A stretch of 64,000 bases of DNA, from NCBI GenBank assembly GCA_050010595.1, contig JBEKKS010000012.1, positions 14,875 to 78,874 on the forward strand. Direction: 5' to 3'. The DNA comes from Palsa-513 sp050010595. GTDB taxonomy: Bacteria; Actinomycetota; Thermoleophilia; Solirubrobacterales; Solirubrobacteraceae. Position 1 is the stretch's first letter. Every line of letters starts with the position of its first letter. Shown here in pieces: positions 15,059 through 22,312 of this stretch. Made by a program: the position numbers and the translations under genes. The notes below the pieces were generated by a model. It did no database searches and was not told where the DNA came from. It saw only the letters and a list, made by a program, of their open reading frames with translations.

Positions 15059-16235
15059 GCCCGACCGTTCGCGCGATCCGCGCCACCGCTTCCTCGACGA
15101 GCGCCGGCGAGGTCGCGAAGTTCAGGCGCGCAAAGCCCGCTCCCTGACTGCCGAACACGGGCCCCGGGCTCAGCGCGAGCCGTCCGCGCTCGAGGATCGC
15201 CACGCTCGGATCGTCGCCGAGCCCGAGCTCGCGCATGTCAAGCCACGCCAAATACCCGGCCTGTGGCGGCACGTAGCCGACCTCGGGCAGGCTCGCTTCG
15301 AGCAGCTCGGCGAGCAGCCGGCGGTTGTGATCGAGCACCGCGAGCACGCTCTCGAGCCACCCGTCGCAGTCGCGAAACGCCGCCAGCGAGCCGATCGCGC
15401 CGAGGTGCCCGCAATGCTTCGCGCCCGCCGAGAGCCGCTCCACGATCTCCGCGGCGCTCTCGGATGCGGTGACGATCTGCGCGCAGCGCAGGCCCGGGAT
15501 GTTGAACGTCTTCGAGGCCGAGCAGAGCGCGATCCCCCGGTCCCGTGCCGCGTCTGAAACCGTCAGGAACGGGACGTGCTCGGCGCCCGCCAGGGTGAGC
15601 GGCGAATGGATCTCATCCGCGAGCACCCAGGCGCCGTGTGCCTGCGCGGCCTGCGCCAGCGCCGCGAGCTGCGCGTGGCTCGGCAGGCTGCCTGCAGGAT
15701 TGTGCGGGCTACAGAGGATCAGCGCGACAGCGCCGCCTGCGAGCTCACGCTCGATGGCCTCGACGTCGAGCTCGCGGCCCAGCATCGGCGCCTGCGCGAC
15801 CTCGCAGCCGAGGCGCTCGATCACCGCGAAGAACGGGTGATAGACGGGCGGCGTGATCACGACGCGATCGCCGGGCGCAGCGATCACGCGCAGCAGCTCG
15901 GTGATCGCGCCGACCACGTCGGAGGTCGCGCAGACCTGTCGCGGATCGACCGGCCAGTGCAGCCGCCGCTCGGCGAACTCGGCGAAGGCGCTCGCGAGCC
16001 CGAGCGCTTCGGGCGCTGCGTAGCCGCAGTCGTCGAGCTCGATCGCCCGCGTCAGCGCGCGCTTGATCGCCGGGGCGAGCGGGAAATCCATCTCCGCCAC
16101 CCAGGCCGGCAGCACGTCCTCGCCGTAGCGGGTCCACTTCGCGCTGCGGCGCTCGCGCAGCAGCTCGAGCGGGATCTCCGTCAGCGCGGGATCGAGCTCG
16201 GCGCTCAGTCGCCGTGGTAGCGCTGCTCGAGCCAT
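15051..16235 (-). CDS. MalY/PatB-type PLP aminotransferase-fold C-S lyase
   Basis: 394 residues from ATG 16235. Fold-type I PLP enzyme of the MalY/PatB group: RRSAKWTRYGEDVLPAWVAEMDF at the N-terminus is diagnostic; PPVYHPFF, ILCSPHNPAGSLPS, ADEIHSPLTLAG and the Schiff-base Lys in CSASKTFNIPGLRCA follow. Members cleave cystathionine or other beta C-S bonds. The N-terminus is uncertain because the frame overlaps the upstream gene by 31 nt and remains open further. Position between a sulfite-oxidase-like enzyme and an amidohydrolase hints at sulfur-compound metabolism. Confidence 0.9.
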   Translation of the reverse strand: MARAALPRRLSAELDPALTEIPLELLRERRSAKWTRYGEDVLPAWVAEMDFPLAPAIKRALTRAIELDDCGYAAPEALGLASAFAEFAERRLHWPVDPRQVCATSDVVGAITELLRVIAAPGDRVVITPPVYHPFFAVIERLGCEVAQAPMLGRELDVEAIERELAGGAVALILCSPHNPAGSLPSHAQLAALAQAAQAHGAWVLADEIHSPLTLAGAEHVPFLTVSDAARDRGIALCSASKTFNIPGLRCAQIVTASESAAEIVERLSAGAKHCGHLGAIGSLAAFRDCDGWLESVLAVLDHNRRLLAELLEASLPEVGYVPPQAGYLAWLDMRELGLGDDPSVAILERGRLALSPGPVFGSQGAGFARLNFATSPALVEEAVARIARTVGRA

Positions 16236-16810
16236 GGATCGCCGCGATCGTGGTAGCCGTAGTTCTCCCAGAAGCCGCGCCTGTCGTGATCCATCAGGGT
16301 CAGGCCGCGAACCCACTTCGCGCTCTTCCAGAAGTAGAGGTGGGGCACGAGCAGGCGTGCCGGACCACCGTGCTCGGGATCGAGCGGCGCGCCGTCGTAC
16401 TCATAGGCGACCCATGCCCGCCCGCCGGTCACGTCCGCCAGCGGCAGGTTCGTCGTGTAACCGCCATCGCAGAAGGCCATCACGTAGCGCGCCTGCGTCT
16501 CGATGCCTGCGAGCAGCGTGTCGACCGAGACGCCGCGCCAGCGCGTGTCGAGCTTCGACCACTTCGTCACGCAGTGGATGTCAACCGTGATCGTCTCGGC
16601 GGGGAGTGCCAGCAGCTCATCCCACGACCAGGATGCGGTCGCGGCGACGGCGCCGTCGATGCGAAAATCCCACTCCGCGAGCGCCGTGTGCGGCGTCGGC
16701 CCGGCCGCGAGGACGGGAAAGTCGTGCGTCTCGTACTGGCCCGGCGGGATGCGCCCGCCCTCTGCGCCGCTGCGCCGGCGCCCAGTGAAGCCACGGCTGA
16801 TCGGGGACAC
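16205..16810 (-). CDS. Sulfite oxidase-like molybdopterin oxidoreductase (cytoplasmic type)
   Basis: 201 residues with the sulfite oxidase/YedY fold: FRIDGAVAATASWSWDELLALP, the Moco-ligand Cys in VDIHCVTKWSKLDTRWRGV, MAFCDGGYTTNLPL, and GPARLLVPHLYFWKSAKWV. No signal peptide or Tat motif is visible, unlike MsrP/YedY, so it should be cytoplasmic. The GTG at 16810 has a strong AGGAGGAA site just upstream. It is divergent from a flavin reductase gene at 16884, a pairing that suggests the reductase supplies or accepts its electrons. Physiological substrate unknown. Confidence 0.9.
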   Translation of the reverse strand: MSPISRGFTGRRRSGAEGGRIPPGQYETHDFPVLAAGPTPHTALAEWDFRIDGAVAATASWSWDELLALPAETITVDIHCVTKWSKLDTRWRGVSVDTLLAGIETQARYVMAFCDGGYTTNLPLADVTGGRAWVAYEYDGAPLDPEHGGPARLLVPHLYFWKSAKWVRGLTLMDHDRRGFWENYGYHDRGDPWLEQRYHGD

Positions 16811-16883
16811 GAGCCTTCCTCCTCGTTAGGAGCTAGCAACCGCGTCGATAATGACAGCCGACCGCAATGGGGAGGCAGTGCAG

Positions 16884-17624
16884 ATGAGCGAGACGCCCGC
16901 CCAGAGGCTGCGATGGCAAACCGCGCCTGTCATCGAGCTGCGCGCGGAGACCGCGCGCGTCAAGAGCATCGTGCTCGACGCCGGCGGCTGGGCCGGGCAC
17001 GAGGCCGGCCAGCACGTCGACGTGCGCCTGACCGCGCAGGACGGCTACCAGGCGCAGCGCAGCTACTCGATCGCCTCCGCGCCCGAGGACGAGCAGCTCG
17101 TCCTGACGGTCGAGCGGCTCGCCGACGGGGAGGTCTCGCCGTACCTGTGCGACGTGCTCGAGCCCGGTGACGAGCTCGAGCTGCGCGGACCGATCGGGGG
17201 CTACTTCGTCTGGCAGACCCCGCCGTCAGGGCAGGTGCTGCTGATCGCCGGGGGCTCGGGTGTCGTGCCGTTTCGCTCGATGCTGCGCCACCACCACGCA
17301 GCCGGCACGCAAGTCCGCCTGATCTACTCGGCTCGCTCGCTCGCCGAGGTCATCTACCGCTCCGAGCTCGAAGCACTCGCGACTACGGGCGTCGTGGACC
17401 TGCGCCTCGTCCTGACGCGCGAGTGGCCCGACGATTGGGCCGGTCCGCGCGGGCGCATCGACCGGATGGCGCTCGAGCGACTCGCCTACCCCGGCGCGCA
17501 GCGGCCGCTGATCTACATCTGCGGGTCGAGCGGCTTCGTCGAGGCCGCAGCGAACGCGCTCGTCGAGAGCGGCCACGACCCGGCGCTCATCCGAACCGAG
17601 CGTTTCGGACCAACCGGCAGCTAG
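16884..17624 (+). CDS. FAD/NAD(P)-binding ferredoxin-reductase-type oxidoreductase
   Basis: 246 residues. The flavin-binding RSYSIASAP motif, then GPIGGYFVW, the nucleotide-binding LLIAGGSGVVPFRSML, and ICGSSGFVEAAANALVESG identify the FNR superfamily. No 2Fe-2S ferredoxin domain is fused. The ATG at 16884 is chosen because GGGGAGG lies 8 nt upstream; an ATG at 16851 in the same frame is weaker. It is divergent from the sulfite-oxidase-like gene and probably forms an electron-transfer pair with it. Confidence 0.9.
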   Translation: MSETPAQRLRWQTAPVIELRAETARVKSIVLDAGGWAGHEAGQHVDVRLTAQDGYQAQRSYSIASAPEDEQLVLTVERLADGEVSPYLCDVLEPGDELELRGPIGGYFVWQTPPSGQVLLIAGGSGVVPFRSMLRHHHAAGTQVRLIYSARSLAEVIYRSELEALATTGVVDLRLVLTREWPDDWAGPRGRIDRMALERLAYPGAQRPLIYICGSSGFVEAAANALVESGHDPALIRTERFGPTGS

Positions 17625-17657
17625 CCGTATGATGCGCGCGGGCAAAAGGAGGTAGGG

Positions 17658-19019
17658 ATGAGCGATCAGGTCAAGTACGTGCTGGGCGAGTCGGAGATCC
17701 CGACGCACTGGGTCAACCTGCTGCCGGACCTACCGGGCACCTCCCACCCGCCGCTCCATCCCGGCACCGGCCAGCCCGTCGGGCCCGACGATCTCGCGCC
17801 GCTCTTCCCGCTCGAGCTGATCCTCCAGGAGGTCTCGAGCGAGCCGGAGATCGAGATCCCCGAGGAGGTCCGCGACATCTACCGCCTCTGGCGGCCCTCG
17901 CCGCTCTACCGTGCGCGGCGCCTCGAGCGCGCGCTCGATACGCCGGCGCACATCTACTACAAGTACGAGGGCGTCTCGCCGGCCGGCTCGCACAAGCCAA
18001 ACAGCGCCGTCGCGCAGGCCTACTACAACAAGCAGGCGGGGATCCGCAAGCTCGTCACCGAGACCGGCGCCGGCCAGTGGGGCTCGGCGCTCGCGCTTGC
18101 CTGCCAGCTCTTCGACCTCGAGTGCGAGGTCTTCATGGTCGGCATCAGCTACGACCAGAAGCCCTACCGCCGCGCGATGATCGAGACCTGGGGCGCGACA
18201 GTGCATCGCAGCCCGACCGACATGACGCAGGCCGGCCGCTCGCAGGCCGCGCATCAGTCCGGCAGCCTCGGCATCGCGATCTCCGAGGCGGTCGAGGTCG
18301 CTGCCGGCGCGCCCGACACCAACTACGCGCTCGGCTCGGTCCTCAACCACGTCTGCCTGCACCAGACCGTGATCGGGCAGGAGGCGATCCGCCAGCTCGA
18401 GCAGGCGGGGGAGATGCCCGACGTGATCGTCGGCTGCGTCGGCGGCGGCTCGAACTTCGCCGGCCTGACGTACCCGTTCATCCGCCAGGTGCTCCATGGC
18501 GGGACGAAGATGCGCTTCCTCGCCGCCGAGCCGACCGCCTGCCCGACCCTGACCCGCGGCGAGTACCGCTACGACTTCGGCGACACGGTCGGTATGACGC
18601 CGCTGATGCCGATGTACACGCTCGGCCACGACTTCGTGCCACCGGACGTGCACGCCGGCGGGCTGCGCTACCACGGCGACGCGCCGAGCCTCTGCCAGCT
18701 CGTGCACGAGGGCGTCGTCGAGGCGACCGCGATCCGCCAGACAGACGCGTTCGCCGCCGCCGTCGCATTCGCGCGTGCCGAGGGAATCATCCCCGCGCCC
18801 GAGTCAGCTCACGCCCTGCACGCTGCGTTCGTCGAGGCGGCGGCGGCCAAGGAGGCGGGCGAGCAGCGCGTGATCCTGATCGGACTCTCCGGCCACGGCC
18901 ACTTCGACATGTCCGCCTACGACGCCTACCACGCCGGCAAGCTCACCGACCTCGAGTTCTCCGAGCGCGAGGTCAGCGAAGCGCTCTCGCACATGCCGCC
19001 GGCCCCGGCGATCGCCTAG
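17658..19019 (+). CDS. trpB2: Tryptophan synthase beta chain-like protein TrpB2
   Basis: 453 residues, longer than ordinary TrpB (about 400), as in the TrpB2 group. The PLP Lys is in SPAGSHKPNSAVAQAY; ETGAGQWGSALALACQ, CVGGGSNFAGLTYPF and LIGLSGHGHFDMSAY follow. N-terminal IPTHWVNLLPDLP and the REYRYDFGDTVGMTPL-like region are TrpB2 features. TrpB2 condenses indole and serine without a TrpA partner or uses other indole donors. An ideal ribosome binding site, AAAAGGAGGT, precedes the ATG. No other trp gene is near. Three tandem palindromes follow its stop. Confidence 0.93.
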   Translation: MSDQVKYVLGESEIPTHWVNLLPDLPGTSHPPLHPGTGQPVGPDDLAPLFPLELILQEVSSEPEIEIPEEVRDIYRLWRPSPLYRARRLERALDTPAHIYYKYEGVSPAGSHKPNSAVAQAYYNKQAGIRKLVTETGAGQWGSALALACQLFDLECEVFMVGISYDQKPYRRAMIETWGATVHRSPTDMTQAGRSQAAHQSGSLGIAISEAVEVAAGAPDTNYALGSVLNHVCLHQTVIGQEAIRQLEQAGEMPDVIVGCVGGGSNFAGLTYPFIRQVLHGGTKMRFLAAEPTACPTLTRGEYRYDFGDTVGMTPLMPMYTLGHDFVPPDVHAGGLRYHGDAPSLCQLVHEGVVEATAIRQTDAFAAAVAFARAEGIIPAPESAHALHAAFVEAAAAKEAGEQRVILIGLSGHGHFDMSAYDAYHAGKLTDLEFSEREVSEALSHMPPAPAIA

Positions 19020-19034
19020 AGCCCTTGCTCTGAA

Positions 19035-19106
19035 CGCCCCGGCGCATGCGCCGGGGCGCCGGGCGGCGCATGCGCCGCCCGGCCGGAGGGTGCATGCACC
19101 CTCCGG
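19035..19106. repeat. Three tandem 24-bp perfect palindromes sharing a GCATGC core
   Basis: Three uninterrupted perfect palindromes lie head to tail: 19035-19058 (arm CGCCCCGGC), 19059-19082 (arm CCGGGCGGC, extendable 1 bp each side) and 19083-19106 (arm CCGGAGGGT). All share the central GCATGC and their centres are exactly 24 bp apart, while the arms differ but keep full self-complementarity. They fill the gap between trpB2 and the convergent gene ending at 19115. They could be a bidirectional terminator, a protein-binding array or a cruciform-prone repeat. Confidence 0.9.
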
Positions 19107-19114
19107 AACCGCGG

Positions 19115-20464
19115 TCAGCTGCTCTCGTAGATCGGGACCGTCGCGCCCTCGTAGATCGCCGGTGCCGGGATCTCCGCCAGGAACGGCGCGCCGCTCTCGT
19201 CGGTGAACGCGATCAGCAGCGCGATGTTGTCGCCGGCGACGAACAGCTCGAGCGAGATCGGGCTGCCGACCGCCGCTGTGGCGCCGACGTACTGCGTGTT
19301 GGCCTGCCAGCCGGGGACGCTGTTGTTGTCGAGCTGGCAGGCGACGTTGACCGTCCCGAGCGCGTCGATCCAAGCCATGAAGAAGTTGGCACCAAACGGT
19401 GCGATCGCGGGCGCCGACTGGGCGGGCCACGGGGGCGCGAGGATCAGCTGCTCCGCGGTGTTGTCGCCGAAATCCACGTCGAGGATGTTGAGCGAGCTCG
19501 CCGTGTCGGTCCCGGCCCAGGTGAGGATCGCGTAGGGGTCCTGGCCGGGGACTTCGTTCCACTGGAGCCGCGGCGGGTGCGCGCTCGTCTGGCCCCAGAG
19601 AATCGCCTGGTTCGCGGTCAGGTCCGCCTGGCCGGGGCTGACGGGAGCGATGTTGAGCGTGCCCGCCGAGTCCGTGCCGACCCAGGCGATGATCGGGTCG
19701 CCGAGGATCCAGCCCTCCGTGTCGGGGTCGAAGCTGTAGCGCGCGGTGACGGCGGTCGCACCCGCAGCCGACTGGCCGGAGAACGTCGTCTTCTGCGGGC
19801 CGAGCATCTCGGTGTCCATCACGATCAGGTTCGGCGTGGCGTCCGCGTCGGTCCCGGTCCAGGTGATGTAGAGCGTGCCGCTCAACGTGTCACCGTAGAT
19901 GTCGACGCCGGTCGTCGAGGTCTCGTCGAGCACGATCGGGGGGTCCCAGCTCTGCAGGAACGGGTCGCTCGAGGTGGCGAGCGTCACCGCGTTCGTGTTC
20001 GCGTCCGCCCAGGCGAGGACGACGAGCGAGCTCGCGCCGTCGCTCATCGCGGCGACGCCGACGAGCCCCTGCGAGGACTGCCCGCTCGGCCCTGTCGGCA
20101 GCAGCGACGGCGCTTGCAGGCTCGTGTCGCTACCCGCCTCGGCGAGCGGCACGCGGGTCGCCGCCCAGACGTCCCAGTCCGAGCCGAACGGCTGGCCCGG
20201 AGGGACCGTCACGGTGCCGCTGAAATCGACGCCGTCGATTGTGTAGGTGATCGAGACCGGGCCGCTCGCGCCGGTCGGCGGACCGTCGAACGGCAGCCCG
20301 GAGGGCAGCGGCTGCGGTGGCGGCGTCGGCACCGTGTCGGGGGTGAGCAGCGCCGTGTACTCGGGTCCGCCCATCGAGTAGGTGAGCTCGTAGGCGAACA
20401 GGTTTTGGAAGCCGAGCGGGAGCGTCGCGTCCTGGACGCTGTCGATGTCGATATTGACTGTCAC
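19115..20464 (-). CDS. Repeat-rich beta protein of unknown function
   Basis: About 449 residues; a GTG at 20464 overlaps the preceding stop (GTGA) and is preferred to a TTG at 20473. No signal peptide. An N-terminal 100-residue domain with a proline-rich stretch (TVPTPPPQPLPSGLP) precedes degenerate repeats built on a W-x-G-T-D ... L-N pattern: LYITWTGTDADATPNLIV, IIAWVGTDSAGTLNIAPV, AILTWAGTDTASSLNILD, MAWIDALGTVNVAC. The spacing is consistent with blades of a beta-propeller, which is inference. It is coupled to the CFI-box-like protein upstream and the pair probably works together. Family not recognised. Confidence 0.75.
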   Translation of the reverse strand: MTVNIDIDSVQDATLPLGFQNLFAYELTYSMGGPEYTALLTPDTVPTPPPQPLPSGLPFDGPPTGASGPVSITYTIDGVDFSGTVTVPPGQPFGSDWDVWAATRVPLAEAGSDTSLQAPSLLPTGPSGQSSQGLVGVAAMSDGASSLVVLAWADANTNAVTLATSSDPFLQSWDPPIVLDETSTTGVDIYGDTLSGTLYITWTGTDADATPNLIVMDTEMLGPQKTTFSGQSAAGATAVTARYSFDPDTEGWILGDPIIAWVGTDSAGTLNIAPVSPGQADLTANQAILWGQTSAHPPRLQWNEVPGQDPYAILTWAGTDTASSLNILDVDFGDNTAEQLILAPPWPAQSAPAIAPFGANFFMAWIDALGTVNVACQLDNNSVPGWQANTQYVGATAAVGSPISLELFVAGDNIALLIAFTDESGAPFLAEIPAPAIYEGATVPIYESS

Positions 20465-21771
20465 GCCAGCCAACCCTCGAAGGGCAGCGCGAGCAGCCAG
20501 TCGATGTCGCGCCGCAGCGCCGGCGAGGCGGCAGCACGCAGATCGCGCGCGAGCGCGGTTGCGCTGTGGCGCAACCGCCCGCCGCGTGGGAGCGCGGACG
20601 CGAGCGCGATCGTCCTGGCGCGCAGGGCGGGGTCCGCATCGAGGATGCGGCGCAGCTCGCGACCGTGGCGATAGTACGCGGCTACCGCGCGGCGTCCGCT
20701 CGGCCCGGACCTCGCGACGGCGTCGCGGATCGCACGCAGTGCGACGAGGTCGATTGCCGCGGTCGTCTCGAGCGCTAGCACGCTCAGCATGCAGAGGCTG
20801 CCGCCCGAGCTGGGCGGGGGCGGCGTCGGGAACTTGGAGATCACGCCGCCGATCGCTCCGAGGGCGGGCGAGACGACGATGCCGGTTGCCGTGATCTCGA
20901 CCGCTGACAGCGACAGCACGATGCCGGCGGGGAGCGCGCTCGGCGAGCTCACGTTGAGTGCGTTCGCGGTAGCCGTGAGCGCGGCGGCGTTGACCTTCGT
21001 CTGGATCACGTCGCGGAGCGTCGGTCCGAACGTGTTCTCGAGCCAGCCGGAGAGGAAGTTGCCAAGCGCGGTCACGATGTCGCTGCCGACCGAGCCGCTC
21101 GAGGTGAATGTAGGTCCCGGGCTCGTGAACGCGCCGACTTCGAGCACGTCGCCGGTGTTCACGACGTCACCGCTCGGGAGCAGGTCGAACGTCGCGCTGT
21201 AGCCGACGCCGACGGTCGGGCCGTGGCCGCTGAGCGAGACGGTCGCGCCGCTCAGCGCGACCGCGATGCTGCCGCTCGAGAGCGTCACCGTCGGGGGCGG
21301 GGCCGTGACGGTCACCGTGTCCGTGATCCCGATCACATCGATCACCTGGTCGCTGATCGAGATCCCCGTCAGCTGCGTGTTGATGTCGGCGGCGTCGATC
21401 ACCTGGTTGTCGATCAGGACCACCTCGATGCCGGCCGATGGCAGCGTGTCGAGCAAGCCGGAGCGGAACCAGTCGACCGGCGTCGTGTCGTCGTTCGGAT
21501 GCAGCGTCAGCGCGAGCTGACCCTCTCCCGTCACGACCGACGGCTGCGCCCCGACGGAGATCTGAACAGTCTGCGACGGCAGTCCGTCGCTGTCGAGCGA
21601 AGGTGCCGGGACGAGGCTCGCGCTACCGACCCCTTGCGGGTCGGGCGTGACGCTCTGCGTCGAGTTCGGCCCGTTCGGGTTGTAGTAGTCGACGACCGAC
21701 CAAACTCGCATCGTCACGGAAGGCGGTATCTCGCCGCCCAGCACGGTGACGGTGATGCTCTCCTCGTACAT
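20461..21771 (-). CDS. Unknown protein with CFI-box-like C-terminal domain
   Basis: 436 residues, ATG at 21771, no signal peptide. Residues 1-200 are Thr/Ser/Val-rich beta structure. A middle section (FLSGWLENTFGPTLRDVIQ ... LPAGIVLSLSAVEITATGI) alternates an amphipathic helix and strands in a way reminiscent of lipid-binding folds. After a proline linker (KFPTPPPPSSGG) the C-terminal 110 residues, starting CMLSVLALE with ALRAIRDAVARSGPSGRRAVAAYY and LRRILDADPALRARTIALA, match the layout of the CFI-box C-terminal domain (Cys, LRxxRD, YY, long helices), though the usual CFIATAAYG is degenerate. Function unknown; coupled to the downstream beta protein. Confidence 0.7.
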   Translation of the reverse strand: MYEESITVTVLGGEIPPSVTMRVWSVVDYYNPNGPNSTQSVTPDPQGVGSASLVPAPSLDSDGLPSQTVQISVGAQPSVVTGEGQLALTLHPNDDTTPVDWFRSGLLDTLPSAGIEVVLIDNQVIDAADINTQLTGISISDQVIDVIGITDTVTVTAPPPTVTLSSGSIAVALSGATVSLSGHGPTVGVGYSATFDLLPSGDVVNTGDVLEVGAFTSPGPTFTSSGSVGSDIVTALGNFLSGWLENTFGPTLRDVIQTKVNAAALTATANALNVSSPSALPAGIVLSLSAVEITATGIVVSPALGAIGGVISKFPTPPPPSSGGSLCMLSVLALETTAAIDLVALRAIRDAVARSGPSGRRAVAAYYRHGRELRRILDADPALRARTIALASALPRGGRLRHSATALARDLRAAASPALRRDIDWLLALPFEGWLA

Positions 21772-21861
21772 GCCCGGCCCCCTTGCTCGCCGTCTGACGG
21801 GTACCTGCTGGGCGCAGCCTACGACCGGTTCGCGGGCCCGTCAACGACGAATCGCCTCAGC

Positions 21862-22278
21862 TCATAGCGGCGGCATCCAGCGGCCGGCGACATGCAGCGA
21901 GCCGTCGCCGCTGCCGTGCTCGGAGAGCTTGCGCTCGTGCGCTCCATAGATGCGCACGTCGGTGGTCGCGCCGTCCCGCTCGTGCAGGATGAAGACGCGG
22001 GGCACGTCGTGCAGCTCGAGGCGATCGACGAGCACGTAGTTCGCTTCGACCTCTGCGATCCAGACGTCGCCGACGTGCCATTGGTCGGTCAGGCGGTGCG
22101 AGGTGCTGTGCAGCTGAGCGATCACCGCGGCGAACAGGTCGCGCACGCCGTCGCGGCCGTCTGCGCGTCGCCCGTCGACCGCAAGCAAGCTGCAGTCCTC
22201 GGCCATCCCGGCGACCGCGCGCTCGGCGTCGAGCTTGTCGAACGCTGCGAGCAGCCTCTCGATCGGCGACGCGCTCAC
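21862..22278 (-). CDS. SnoaL/NTF2-like protein
   Basis: 138 residues from a GTG at 22278 (VSASPIERLLAAFDKLDAER). The cone-shaped NTF2-like fold is indicated by the N-terminal helices, AEDCSLLAVDGRRADGRDGVRDLFAAV and the later strands SHRLTDQWHVGDVWIAEVEANYVL. Such proteins are small ligand-binding proteins, isomerases or polyketide cyclases; none can be assigned. A longer open frame upstream is unconserved and Arg-rich. It lies 34 bp downstream of the GH65 phosphorylase and may share its transcript. Confidence 0.8.
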   Translation of the reverse strand: MSASPIERLLAAFDKLDAERAVAGMAEDCSLLAVDGRRADGRDGVRDLFAAVIAQLHSTSHRLTDQWHVGDVWIAEVEANYVLVDRLELHDVPRVFILHERDGATTDVRIYGAHERKLSEHGSGDGSLHVAGRWMPPL

Positions 22279-22312
22279 GCTGCGCGATGCTACACGCGCA
22301 GTCGCCCGTTGC

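Noticed and set aside
19046..20674. 542-codon plus-strand open frame over the beta-protein gene
   Set aside because: Low-complexity Arg/Asp/Val sequence antisense to a gene with coherent repeats and a coupled neighbour.
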